From NCBI GenBank assembly GCA_013365325.1, contig JABVXV010000001.1, forward strand, positions 806,001-870,000: DNA of 64,000 bases, given 5' to 3'. The stretch comes from Dipetalonema caudispina (lineage: Eukaryota; Nematoda; Chromadorea; Rhabditida; Onchocercidae). The notes beneath the pieces are model-generated. The model made no database searches, was not told where the DNA came from, and saw only the letters and a list, made by a program, of their open reading frames with translations. The position numbers and the translations under genes are program-made. The first letter of the stretch is position 1. The number at the start of each line of letters is the position of its first letter. This document shows, piece by piece, positions 56,201 to 64,000 of the stretch.

Positions 56201-58306
56201 TGAGTCAAAAGAATGATTCAGCATTGCGGGGTTTCTTTTTAAGAATTGTAACTGTAACTGTAGTTTTGTATGCAATGGTAAAAAAAAAAAAACTGAAAAT
56301 ACATTGCAGTGAATGACCGAGTAATCGCGGAGGTCCTCTAAGATGTTAGTGGAATGATATACATTTATTATAGACTTACAATCTTATTTATTTTATTTCT
56401 TTCTTAATCCAAACAAGTAGTTCAAATTTTCCAAATGTTATTTGACGGCACAAATTGCCAACATTTAAACTCATAATTTTTTATTGGATCGTTCGATCAG
56501 TTTTATGAGAATTAATGCTATGCGAAACTTAAAAATGAATAATACAAAATAAATGAATTGATTTTTTTCTTTTTGCATAAAAAAGCTAATTTATGAGCCA
56601 TAAAAATATATAGCATTTTATGTTTACTTTTTGACTAGTCTAAATTAAAAAGACCGAGCGATGCAATTAAATTATAGAGTGTTTTTTTTTTTTTTTTTTC
56701 CTAACAAAAATAATCAAGTTCAATAATGCCAATGAAGCTGAACAATTTTCGTTCATTTAATGAATTTTAAAAATTTTCATCTAACTATTCAGAGTTTTAA
56801 AGTATCAGTTAACAAATGAAATTAATTTCTCGGGTTGAATTTTTCAGAAAAAAAAGACAGTTGTTTGTTGACCTATTAAACATAAGTTTTCCACTCAATC
56901 AACAAATCGTATTCGTTATATATTACATTGGTAAATCAATGATTTTCAATTTTTGTTATATTTCTTCTACTATTAATACGAGGAAATGAGATCACTGAAT
57001 GGTGTTGTAATACGATGGGATATAATTCTCTTAGAAACTTTAAACAAAATAAGAGAGATAATCGATTAGGATTAAAATGATCCTTCAAGCCAGCTTAATC
57101 AAACGGGTAAATAAAAACAATTTTTGTGTATTATAGAAGGAATAATTAATGTAGAAATAGTAATTTTTCACTTTACACCATTAACGGTACTAAATTTAAT
57201 TAATTTAGAGGATAATGAACTATGATATGTTGTAAAAATGTCCGCAAAAAAGAGAGAAAGACAAATAGCACACGAGAGAATAACGTGGAATTTTCAAAGA
57301 TCAGAAGCCAGTCTTATCGAGAGATATTTCTCGAGAAACTTCTCTTTTCAAGTGAAAGATATAAGGAGAGAATTTAATTTTTAAGTATCAAAAATTTTGC
57401 AACAAATTAGTCTATCTTAAATTCTACAGAGGCTTATCTATTTGATAAATGTCGTTTTATTAGTAATATTAACATTAATAAAATTGTTTAAGGTGTTTAA
57501 TTTCACTTCGAAATTTAGTATCTCACTATGCGGGAATCTCGGAACAAAAGAAAACATCCGATGAACAGAACGCCCCGTTTTTATTAAAGCACCATTAACG
57601 ACAATATGCATGGAAGAAGTAAACTTTCCCAGGAAAAAATAGAACCATTTTTAATAATACTGCCTAATCAAATAAATTAATGAAGTTTTGAATAGATGCA
57701 TTTTTTCCAATAATCACATTTTATAATTTTGCATAACAACAATGTGATACTGGAAGTGATACATCGTTCACTTATTATAAAGGTAAGTTAATTCAAATTA
57801 TGAGTAAATTACTCGAGCAAAACTTTCTACTACAACAAACTTTTTCAACGAATTTCTCTCAAAATTGAACTTACTAAAATTATGACAAATTACTATTTTT
57901 ATCGTGGAGAAATTGATGCAATGTATTGAGTAAAGGACGAATATTGGGAGCATTTTGATTGTTAATTAATGAAATTTTAATTTAATTCAATATCAATTAG
58001 TTACTTCAGAGTATTGCTTGAAATTTTCAATGTGAAATAAAGTTCTACATGATAGAGGAAAAGAGATGTAAATAAAACAATGAAATGATAAATGATATCT
58101 GAAAAATATCCTTTATAAATAGAAATGCAAATTAATTGGTTGTTAAATTCAAACTGCAAAATAATGATAAATTGAAAATTAATTAAAATAAATGAGTTAT
58201 AAATGAAATAAACGATGAAAGAGATAAAATCATTACCTCTCTCTAATTTCTTCTCCTTTTTCTCATCCTTTTTCACTTTTGCTGAAGAACTTCCTGAGAA
58301 GAGCAT
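16532..58306 (-). CDS. dys-1: Dystrophin (DYS-1 orthologue), complete gene
   Basis: Dystrophin links cortical actin to the dystrophin-associated complex at the muscle membrane; in C. elegans DYS-1 acts with dystrobrevin, syntrophin and the SLO-1 channel. I recognise 64 coding exons on the minus strand over 42 kb, giving about 3,560 residues, close to human (3,685) and C. elegans (3,674) dystrophin. Domain order is CH1, CH2, Pro/Ser-rich hinge, spectrin-repeat rod, WW, EF-hands, ZZ, coiled coil, acidic tail. The start is ATG 58306-58304 and the stop TGA 16534-16532. Exons are listed in the block entries below. Nearly every junction is phase-consistent; the exon near 28.3-28.4 kb needs one base more or less than my count, and the donor near 23.15 kb is ambiguous. 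Long introns lie at 56020-58236, 48081-50482, 45810-47520, 38199-38942 and 20786-22321. The orthology is certain; individual exon ends are inferred by eye. Confidence 0.97.
18254..20785 (-). CDS. dys-1: Dystrophin block E: WW, EF-hand and ZZ domains
   Basis: Exons: 20785-20627, 20515-20379, 20304-20100, 19467-19382, 19253-19177, 18920-18720, 18409-18254. The first exon ends the last spectrin repeat ([10 protein letters not shown] is shared almost exactly with vertebrates) and begins the WW domain, whose key residues are the Trp of APWQRA, the Tyr pair of PYYINHET and the Trp of QWDHP; this surface binds beta-dystroglycan. The EF-hand-like region follows ([50 protein letters not shown]). The last exon is the ZZ zinc finger with CNVC, CLRC, CQNC and HKLSH ligands in the usual order. 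This is the most conserved part of the protein and fixes the orthology. Confidence 0.97.
22322..31241 (-). CDS. dys-1: Dystrophin block D: distal rod
   Basis: Exons: 31241-31111, 30646-30439, 30043-29862, 29327-29243, 28992-28843 (or from 29001), 28424-28301, 27875-27719, 26950-26848, 26594-26314, 25997-25768, 25639-25415, 25038-24849, 24507-24335, 23892-23736, 23282-23147 (or -23180), 22718-22322. Spectrin-type helices include [24 protein letters not shown] and [14 protein letters not shown]; the QPVGG in exon 23892-23736 matches the distal human rod. The exon 26594-26314 opens with a glutamate run. The join from 28424-28301 to 27875-27719 needs one more base than I counted. The exon starting 23282 has no ordinary donor before its in-frame TAG: either GTACTA at 23179 or a GC donor at 23146 gives the right phase. 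Confidence 0.9.
33148..44308 (-). CDS. dys-1: Dystrophin block C: central rod
   Basis: Exons: 44308-44101, 43802-43606, 43015-42857, 42677-42450, 42006-41778, 41237-41137, 41048-40962, 40762-40559, 39423-39394 (30-bp microexon), 39065-38943, 37989-37798, 37459-37322, 37089-36899, 36828-36681, 36186-36085, 35894-35775, 35614-35396, 35165-35019, 34776-34633, 33902-33600, 33351-33148 (or from 33360). These are long charged helices with spaced Trp and Leu heptads, typical of divergent spectrin repeats; this is the least conserved part of dystrophin, so human repeat numbers cannot be assigned. The exon at 35614-35396 carries a Ser/Pro/Gly-rich break ([10 protein letters not shown]), and 33902-33600 a Thr/Ser/Gln-rich one; both look like internal hinges. 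Assignment rests on phase continuity and coiled-coil character. Confidence 0.88.
38133..38198. repeat. 66-base poly(A) tract in a dystrophin intron
   Basis: An uninterrupted run of about 66 A on the plus strand lies in the intron between exons 38943 and 37989. It generates spurious poly-Phe frames on the other strand. Length of such a run is often unreliable in assemblies. Confidence 0.9.
40231..40265. repeat. Perfect 16-bp inverted repeat with 3-base loop
   Basis: The left arm at 40231-40246 (TTAACAACACAACGTG) is the exact reverse complement of 40250-40265, with loop TTT. It lies in the dystrophin intron between exons 40559 and 39423. Confidence 0.85.
44508..52238 (-). CDS. dys-1: Dystrophin block B: proximal rod spectrin repeats and linker
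   Basis: Exons: 52238-52062, 51862-51771, 51350-51180, 50609-50483, 48080-47980, 47644-47521, 45809-45549, 45308-45180, 44720-44508. These encode amphipathic triple-helix repeats with conserved Trp positions: [50 protein letters not shown] and LLEWTYQI. The first three exons line up repeat for repeat with human repeats 1-2 (human SRWECLRVAS against [10 protein letters not shown]). The exons at 45308-45180 and 44720-44508 start with Ser/Thr-rich non-helical sequence and look like a hinge. Direct splicing of 51180 to 50609 gives a continuous helix, which argues that the open frame at 50805-50934 is not part of the main transcript. Confidence 0.93.
51577..51607. repeat. 11-bp inverted repeat
   Basis: TATCACTTGAC at 51577-51587 pairs exactly with 51597-51607 across a 9-base spacer, in the dystrophin intron between exons 51771 and 51350. 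Confidence 0.7.
53809..58306 (-). CDS. dys-1: Dystrophin block A: start, actin-binding CH1-CH2 domains, hinge 1
   Basis: Exons: 58306-58237, 56019-55880, 55635-55478, 54998-54846, 54519-54404, 54125-53809. The first exon encodes a short lysine-rich leader ([17 protein letters not shown]). The second and third carry the CH1 core, including [15 protein letters not shown] and [12 protein letters not shown]. The fourth begins CH2 ([23 protein letters not shown]) and the fifth continues it ([21 protein letters not shown]). The sixth finishes CH2 and runs into about 75 residues rich in Pro, Ser, Gln and Glu, the hinge before the rod. The fourth exon ends TA|GTTAAT, so failure to splice gives an immediate in-frame TAG. 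The first intron, 2.2 kb, contains no recognisable gene. Confidence 0.95.
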
Positions 58307-58360
58307 TTATATTATAAATTTGTGCACAAATAACAACAGCAGTAATAAAATTGGAATGGT

Positions 58361-58390
58361 GTACACACACCCACACAGACAGACAGACTG
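58361..58390. repeat. CA/GACA short repeat
   Basis: A run of CA dinucleotides followed by GACA units lies about 55-85 bases upstream of the dystrophin ATG (minus strand). Confidence 0.6.
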
Positions 58391-58440
58391 AGCAAGTGCG
58401 CAGTAATTGACCGCAATAGTTTTGAATAGGAAAGAATCCA

Positions 58441-58489
58441 ATGATGATGGTAATTGTGATGGTGATGATGATGATGATGGTGATGGTGT

Positions 58490-58520
<31 letters not shown>
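58441..58520. repeat. GAT/GGT trinucleotide microsatellite
   Basis: Eighty bases of imperfect GAT and GGT repeats, ending in a long pure GAT run, lie 135-215 bases upstream of the dystrophin start codon. On the sense strand it reads as ATC/ACC repeats, in the 5' UTR or core promoter. Confidence 0.85.
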
Positions 58521-59124
58521 ACGATGGCGATCGGGTACGGTTGGTTGATTGTGAAAGTAGGAATGGACGAATAGAAATATCAAGGGAAATGAGAGGGACA
58601 GCAAGATGAAGGGAAAGAAGAGGGAAACAAAATTACACCTTGGCAATTCATTCCCATTCCTATTCCCTCCCTTTCTGTACTTATTCTATTCTATTCTCTT
58701 CAATACCTCAGGCTTTAAGCTCGAGATTCTAGCTAATATCAAATTATTCATTCATATCTCACTTAGCTTTTTTCTCTCTTCCACATTCTATAATTGTTCC
58801 ATTCGATCAATACTATTCTTTTGCTTCTAATTTCGACTGACATTTTTGACCTTAATCTTCCCAACTGTTATAATTAGTATTGATTGATAACAATTAGGCT
58901 ATTATTATCAGTGTACGATCAACAATCCTTGGAAGTATTTTATCATTTGATCAAACTTTCGATATCCAATTTCTAAATTTTTATTCTTTTGCAATAAACA
59001 TCAACTGTTGCTTGCTTCTCAATAATTCTGAAATATTTCATCAATCAAACATTTCGAATGTTTTTGTTTTTTTTCTCCTCGATGGTTGCTTTTTATTTTA
59101 TTTCTTTTTAACCCATTTTTTTAT

Positions 59125-59162
59125 CTTCAAATTCAATTCACGAGAGTGAATTGAATTTGAAG
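59125..59162. repeat. Perfect 17-bp inverted repeat with GAGA loop
   Basis: CTTCAAATTCAATTCAC at 59125-59141 is the exact reverse complement of 59146-59162, with loop GAGA. It lies about 0.8 kb upstream of the dystrophin ATG. Confidence 0.85.
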
Positions 59163-61733
59163 TAAAAAAACATAAAGTAAATAACCCGATCTAAGCAATG
59201 ATATATTAGAACTATACTGGACAGACCGGATATGGATCAAAATTTTCATACTACTTAATTAATTGTGTTGTTTCGCTGCGGTTACAATTTGATGGACTTT
59301 TTGATACATTATGATAAATTTTTGAATTTTAAAATCTTTAGACTGCGATAGGAATTTTAAGAAAAATTACAACTATAGTTTGAACTTTTTTTTTTAGAGA
59401 ATACGTTTGAAAGACTAAAGATATGGATGAACATCGAATGCAACACTAAAAGCAATACCGCAATCAGTGATAGTAATACTCCTCCCAAGCCTAATGAACG
59501 ATGAATGATCGCAAATCAATCATTCATTCTTCAATTTTTTTCGGTTTCGTTGAATGCCATTTGTTATAGTAGTATTATTTTCCACAGCTATTAAAATTAA
59601 AACCTCTTAACTGAACAAGAGCATTTTCTATCGTTAACGAAACTGATCGATAGTCTAATTAACCTAGAAATATCAATGAGTTTGCCATTGTCGCCAAATT
59701 ATCATCTATCCATTCTCTTTATCATTATCACTTGTGACAACGATAATAACTTTAGTGCTTATGAAACCTGTAAAATAGCTTAATGTTTTTTTTTTTTTTT
59801 TGGAAAGTATGCATTACTCAAGCAATATTTTAGTAACCTAAGTATATATCCACTATAAAAAATCAACCTAATTATCAATTTCTCAAACTTTTCCAAGTGT
59901 TTTTGTAAACCCAAACATATTTAAATTTTGGGAATAAAATAATCAAAATATTTCAGAGATATATGACAAACCTGTAATAGTTGTTTTCAATAGCTTCACT
60001 TAGTTAAAATTGGTCCAATAGATATCGCATTTATTCTGGAAGAACCTCACCACGAGAATAATAATTAATTGGAATGAAATTTAAAAACACTCTTTTTGCT
60101 CAATGAATTACGAAGCATTCCGTTCAAATTTTACTATAAATTATAATCATTACCTGTAATGAAAGTAGGATGAGATGAATTAATTATATTCACCGAAATA
60201 AAATTTTTCCCTTTGTAGCTTGTTCCTTCTTACCTTTGGCTACTAAAGTTAAAGTAGCCTCAAAACTATCATTTTAATGGAAATAATGCAAAAAAAAAAA
60301 AAAAAAAAAAATGCTTCGAAACTGTCATTTCAAAAAAAAAAACTTTAAGAAATTTAAGTGAAGTGCATCTTTACTGGAAACTTTTTCACACGTTTATTTT
60401 TTCAGTATATCATCTGTATATCAATATATGCCAAAGGTCAAGATGAAGAAAAAATAAATTTCAACTCATATGCTTGAGGATTTCAAGGTTCGATGTGTTG
60501 TTTGAGACAAAGAATTTTAGAACGTGAGAATTCTAAAGGCTAATTCATTTTCCCTGTGATTCAAAACTAATATTTCATTTAAATCAATGTTTTGTTGTTT
60601 CCAACATGACATAAACGTCAGTAGGGTCAACGACACACAGATCAATAAGTCATGAATATCTTACCAACAGTGATCACCAAATTCAACTATTAGTAACCAT
60701 TAACAGATGTTTTAACAACCAATGATCAGCTTATTTCCTAAATTCGAAACTTTTAATCATGCGCTTTCCGTTATAATCGCTTTATGGCTTCACCGCAAGG
60801 ATATCATTTCTAACTTTTCATTTAGGCTCTTTAAGAGAACCAATCACATATCGAATATAAGAAGTATTATCACTTTATAAATTAGTGAAAGAACATTTTC
60901 AGCAGAATGATTCTGTTTTGGCTTCACAAAGCAAATAAATTAATAGTGATAAGTGAGACAATTTCATCTACATTATAATGAAATGAATTGAGTGTCTAAT
61001 TGTTAAATTTCGAAACTTCACAAACAACAAATTGTTTTCAATTTTAATAAACTTCATTTTTAATTAGATGTACCCTTTTTCTTTTTAATGTGATCAGAAG
61101 GAAAGTGAAGTTAATTTTTTTAACCTTTGATGCGCAGTAATTGGACTTGATAATTTTTGTTTTATAATAGAAGGGAATAAAAAAATCTTTAAACAACTTT
61201 ATTCAGACCTCTACAAGTGAACAGACAAGAATCTAAATTTGGGGACTTCTCGATTGGACTAATTTAAATTGATAATTTTGTTTTGAAGAACTCTTATATA
61301 GCATTAGGTGGATGAGTTAAAAGTAAAAGGAAATGAGAAGAGGTAAAAATGTTTAATTAGTCAATTACGAAATTATGGTGCTAATTCAGTCTAACACATT
61401 TTCCCGGCGAGCACTTAAACTTTGCTATGTTTTATGAAAAATTTTTCATCTGGAATGGAATGTGAATCTCGACCAGAGAATTGAACACTGTCATTCATGT
61501 CAGAACACTTTGTTAACTTGTTTTCATCTTCAACGTGGAAGAATTTCCTAGGGATCAATATAAAATTGATTTTTTTTTTCTTGCATTCATTGCCGCATAA
61601 CACAGTTTTATGGAAAAAAATTACGGCAGATGATGTTATACATTTGTTTAGTTTTACAGAATCTGTGCAATTGTGAAGAACAAGACAAATTTAAAAAATA
61701 AATGTAAGAGAGAGACAAAGAGAAACTGAAAAG

Positions 61734-61739
61734 TTTATT
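61734..61739 (-). terminator. Candidate poly(A) signal of POLR3F
   Basis: AATAAA on the minus strand about 155 bases past the POLR3F stop codon; it is the most plausible signal in the 3' flank. Confidence 0.5.
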
Positions 61740-61891
61740 TCCCAATGCATAACAAATATTCACAAGAATATCTATAAACATAATAGGAATACAAAAGACT
61801 ATGAACATACTGGGCTTAAATATCGTGAGATATACTGTACTGATTTAAGACTTTCCAAACAAGACAACTGCACAACTTGATATATCAATGA

Positions 61892-63913
61892 CTACCAACC
61901 TAACCAATTGGAGAAATACTCACAATTTTGTGGAGATATGACATGACCTGGTTTACAATCAGCCTCAATGGGACAGTGAATACAAGGGCAAAGAGCAGGA
62001 GCACAACGTGTCATCTTAGCCATCAAGGCACGATACATGCCGTCTGTACGTCGTTCGATAAAACCATCCAACAATGCTACTGAGAGGATGCTTTCAATAT
62101 CCGTAACATTGAGTTGCACACGACAAACACCCTTTTCGCGAATGAACTGCGCCACCTCAGTGGAACGAACGAACGAGAACTCCCGAGCAGCTGCTGGGTC
62201 ATTTTTGTAGTTATCCTCAGCGAATTTCCGCTTGCTCTATAATACTTTTTCTCACTATTATTCTGAACACCACATGGTGAAAGCATTGATTCATAGTTTA
62301 AAATTCAAATTAAGAAACTGAGTATAGCTCGTCTAAGCAAAAAATACGAATAAATTCTTGGCTCTATCAAACAAAGAATCGTTAACATACAAATAAAATT
62401 CAAATTCCAAAGTTTTTAACATGAAAAACAAGATACGACATCAAACACCTTAATCTAGCCCATTAATATTAATGATGTCGAAATTGTAACCTTAATTCCG
62501 AACAAGATTTTTATCATCAAGGGTGGCATATGAATGAATAATTAAACAACATGAATAAATATCAAAAAGAACCATAAATTTTCAAAAATAATTTTTAAAA
62601 AACCTCTCAGGAAAATCAAACTGCCTGAAAGCGCTTTCAAAATTTTCGGGGAGGAAGTGGGTTGGATCAATTCGAATTTTAGTCACTTCAATTCTTCTCT
62701 TTTCCTTGTAGAAGAGTTAAGTAACTATTTCAACAACTCTGACAAAAATCCACCTGCAACATCGCAACACAAATATGTGCGAGAGTTTCGACAAATTGTG
62801 AATCCAGCTGTTGATCGGAATAGAATGTTCCACCTGTCAAAGATTCATCTGCCACTACATCGTACAACATATAGCACTTTTTTGTCGTACCTACCGCCTG
62901 AAGATGCATCTTATATCAGTTAGAATGTGTCTGCGAACTGATGATTCAGTTAAGATGAACGCCTTCTGTTCTAGGAATTTTGTTAATACGAGCGATAATT
63001 ATCATATATCGAAAAATAATTTAGTACATTATGTAATTTAAGTACATTGTGTTGTTTTGAAAACGGTGAACAGGTGAATCTTTTCTTTCGGAAAACGGAA
63101 GCTTACTAAAGCACTACTAAAAAAGAACCTCCCGCTGAAATGGAAAAAGAATCGACAAGGAAGTAACTAATTTTAATATACGGAATGTAAAAATTGTGAA
63201 TCAAAAAGTTAAAAAGAAACTTTTATTGATTTAACAAGTTTGCGTTGTTCCAACACTTTCAAAACTTTACGCATTTGCGTCTGTGATAAACCAGTTCGAT
63301 CACGAATATCCCGTATCCAAATACCTTTTTTACCCGATTCTTCAATAAGTGAATAAATCTGTAATTTAAGTTATTTTAAGTCCAAATAGAGCAGGAGATG
63401 AAAAATTGGTCTGAAAGCATTAAGTGATGAAAAACTTAGAGAGATGTTTCACAGTATGAAACGAACAGAGAAGGGAATGTATTGGTTAAGAGAGGGGCAG
63501 AGAAAGGTTAAAGCTTAATGGTTAAAAGATTAAAGCCAAGTCGTCGTAAACTTGTAACTATCTGGCTAGAAATTCAGTGTAATTTTATCTAAGCAATTAT
63601 TTAGGAGAAAAATAAGCAAAAAAAAATGATCAAATCAAGTATTGCTCACCAACTGTTCTTCGCGCGTTGCATCAGCAATTTGTGTGCCCTTCCTTAAACG
63701 TAGGATAAATGCACCAGGTGTATGACCAGGTAGCATTTCGATTTTACCCGATGATAATAGGGCATTGACCGCTTCGCCACGTGCTTTAATATCCATCCCC
63801 GCAGTATGCTTCATTAGATCTTCGTTACTTAAGCCATCCTCATTATTTGCTAAAACGGCAAGGACATCCATCTGTGATGCAGAAGCTTCTTGTTCTTCTT
63901 CTTCTTTGACCAT
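61892..63913 (-). CDS. POLR3F: DNA-directed RNA polymerase III subunit RPC6 (POLR3F/C34)
   Basis: RPC6 is part of the Pol III-specific RPC3-RPC6-RPC7 subcomplex that binds TFIIIB and helps open promoters of tRNA and 5S genes. Exons 63913-63650, 63358-63221, 62897-62754 and 62236-61892 join in phase to 296 residues (human 316). The first and second exons are winged helices (NALLSSGKIEML; LVYSLIEESGKKGIW-like across the junction, then IRDIRDRTGLSQTQMRKVL). The third has YMLYDVVADESLTGGTFYSD, almost the vertebrate sequence, and the fourth a third winged helix (VAQFIREKGVCRVQLNVTDI) followed by the C-terminal cysteines CPCIHCPIEADC...SPQNC, known in the family to hold a 4Fe-4S cluster. A CGCAG acceptor ends 10 bases before the ATG; an AAG|GTAATT donor near 63968 suggests a short 5' UTR intron or a leader site. 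Confidence 0.96.
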
Positions 63914-64000
63914 ATTGATAAGACTGCGACAACGAATTATTAAGAATTTAATGTAGCGTAAATTACCTTAAAAATCTGCAGTGGTTTGCTGTATCAGATA

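Larger units (their letters stand above)
58307..61891. other. Upstream region of dystrophin / 3' flank of POLR3F
   Basis: About 3.6 kb without a convincing gene on either strand. It holds the POLR3F 3' UTR at its right end, the dystrophin promoter at its left end, two short repeats next to the dystrophin start, a perfect hairpin at 59125-59162, and several homopolymer runs (for example near 59788 and 60292). Open frames here are short and low-complexity. Confidence 0.6.

Noticed and set aside
58263..58646. 127-codon minus-strand frame over the dystrophin start
   Set aside because: Most of it is an Ile/Thr run from the GAT microsatellite, and the true dystrophin start is in another frame.
1..64000. 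tRNA genes, rRNA, CRISPR arrays, transposase genes, bacterial (Wolbachia) insertions
   Set aside because: I looked for tRNA T-arm patterns, reverse transcriptase or transposase motifs, and intronless bacterial-type genes, and saw none.

Overview
The window is AT-rich nuclear DNA from a nematode. The genes are split into many short exons with GT-AG introns, most acceptors end in TTTCAG-like sequence, and several first exons start a few bases after a 3' splice site with no matching upstream exon, as spliced-leader trans-splicing would leave. Introns of about 100 bp to 2.4 kb, longer than is usual in Caenorhabditis, and the base composition suggest a filarial or other clade III parasite. That last step is inference and no species is claimed.

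Layout, left to right. (1) 1-2454, + strand: the 3' part of a leucine-rich-repeat protein gene, cut by the window edge. (2) 3058-15738, - strand: a complete DDX27/Drs1 DEAD-box helicase gene for ribosome biogenesis, 16 coding exons and about 703 residues. Its sixth intron is 7.4 kb. (3) 9277-13074, + strand, inside that intron: a complete eight-exon, 407-residue major-facilitator transporter that resembles SLC22A18. (4) 16532-58306, - strand: the dominant feature, a complete dystrophin (DYS-1) gene of 64 recognised coding exons and about 3,560 residues. It has paired CH domains, a Pro/Ser-rich hinge, a long spectrin-repeat rod, WW, EF-hand and ZZ domains, a coiled coil and an acidic tail. (5) 58307-61891: about 3.6 kb upstream of dystrophin, with no convincing gene but with a GAT microsatellite and a perfect 17-bp hairpin. 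(6) 61892-63913, - strand: a complete four-exon RNA polymerase III subunit RPC6 (POLR3F) gene with its C-terminal cysteine cluster.

POLR3F, dystrophin and DDX27 lie head to tail on the - strand and the LRR gene converges on DDX27. They share no pathway: Pol III transcription, muscle membrane-cytoskeleton linkage and nucleolar rRNA processing. Reading frames were joined exon by exon, and splice phases agree across all four complete genes, except that one dystrophin junction near 28.3 kb could not be fixed to the base and one donor near 23.15 kb is ambiguous. The most interesting leftovers are the opposite-strand nested gene, a possible poison exon and a stop-containing exon in dystrophin, a 30-bp microexon, perfect hairpins, and three small plus-strand coding-like units inside dystrophin introns.
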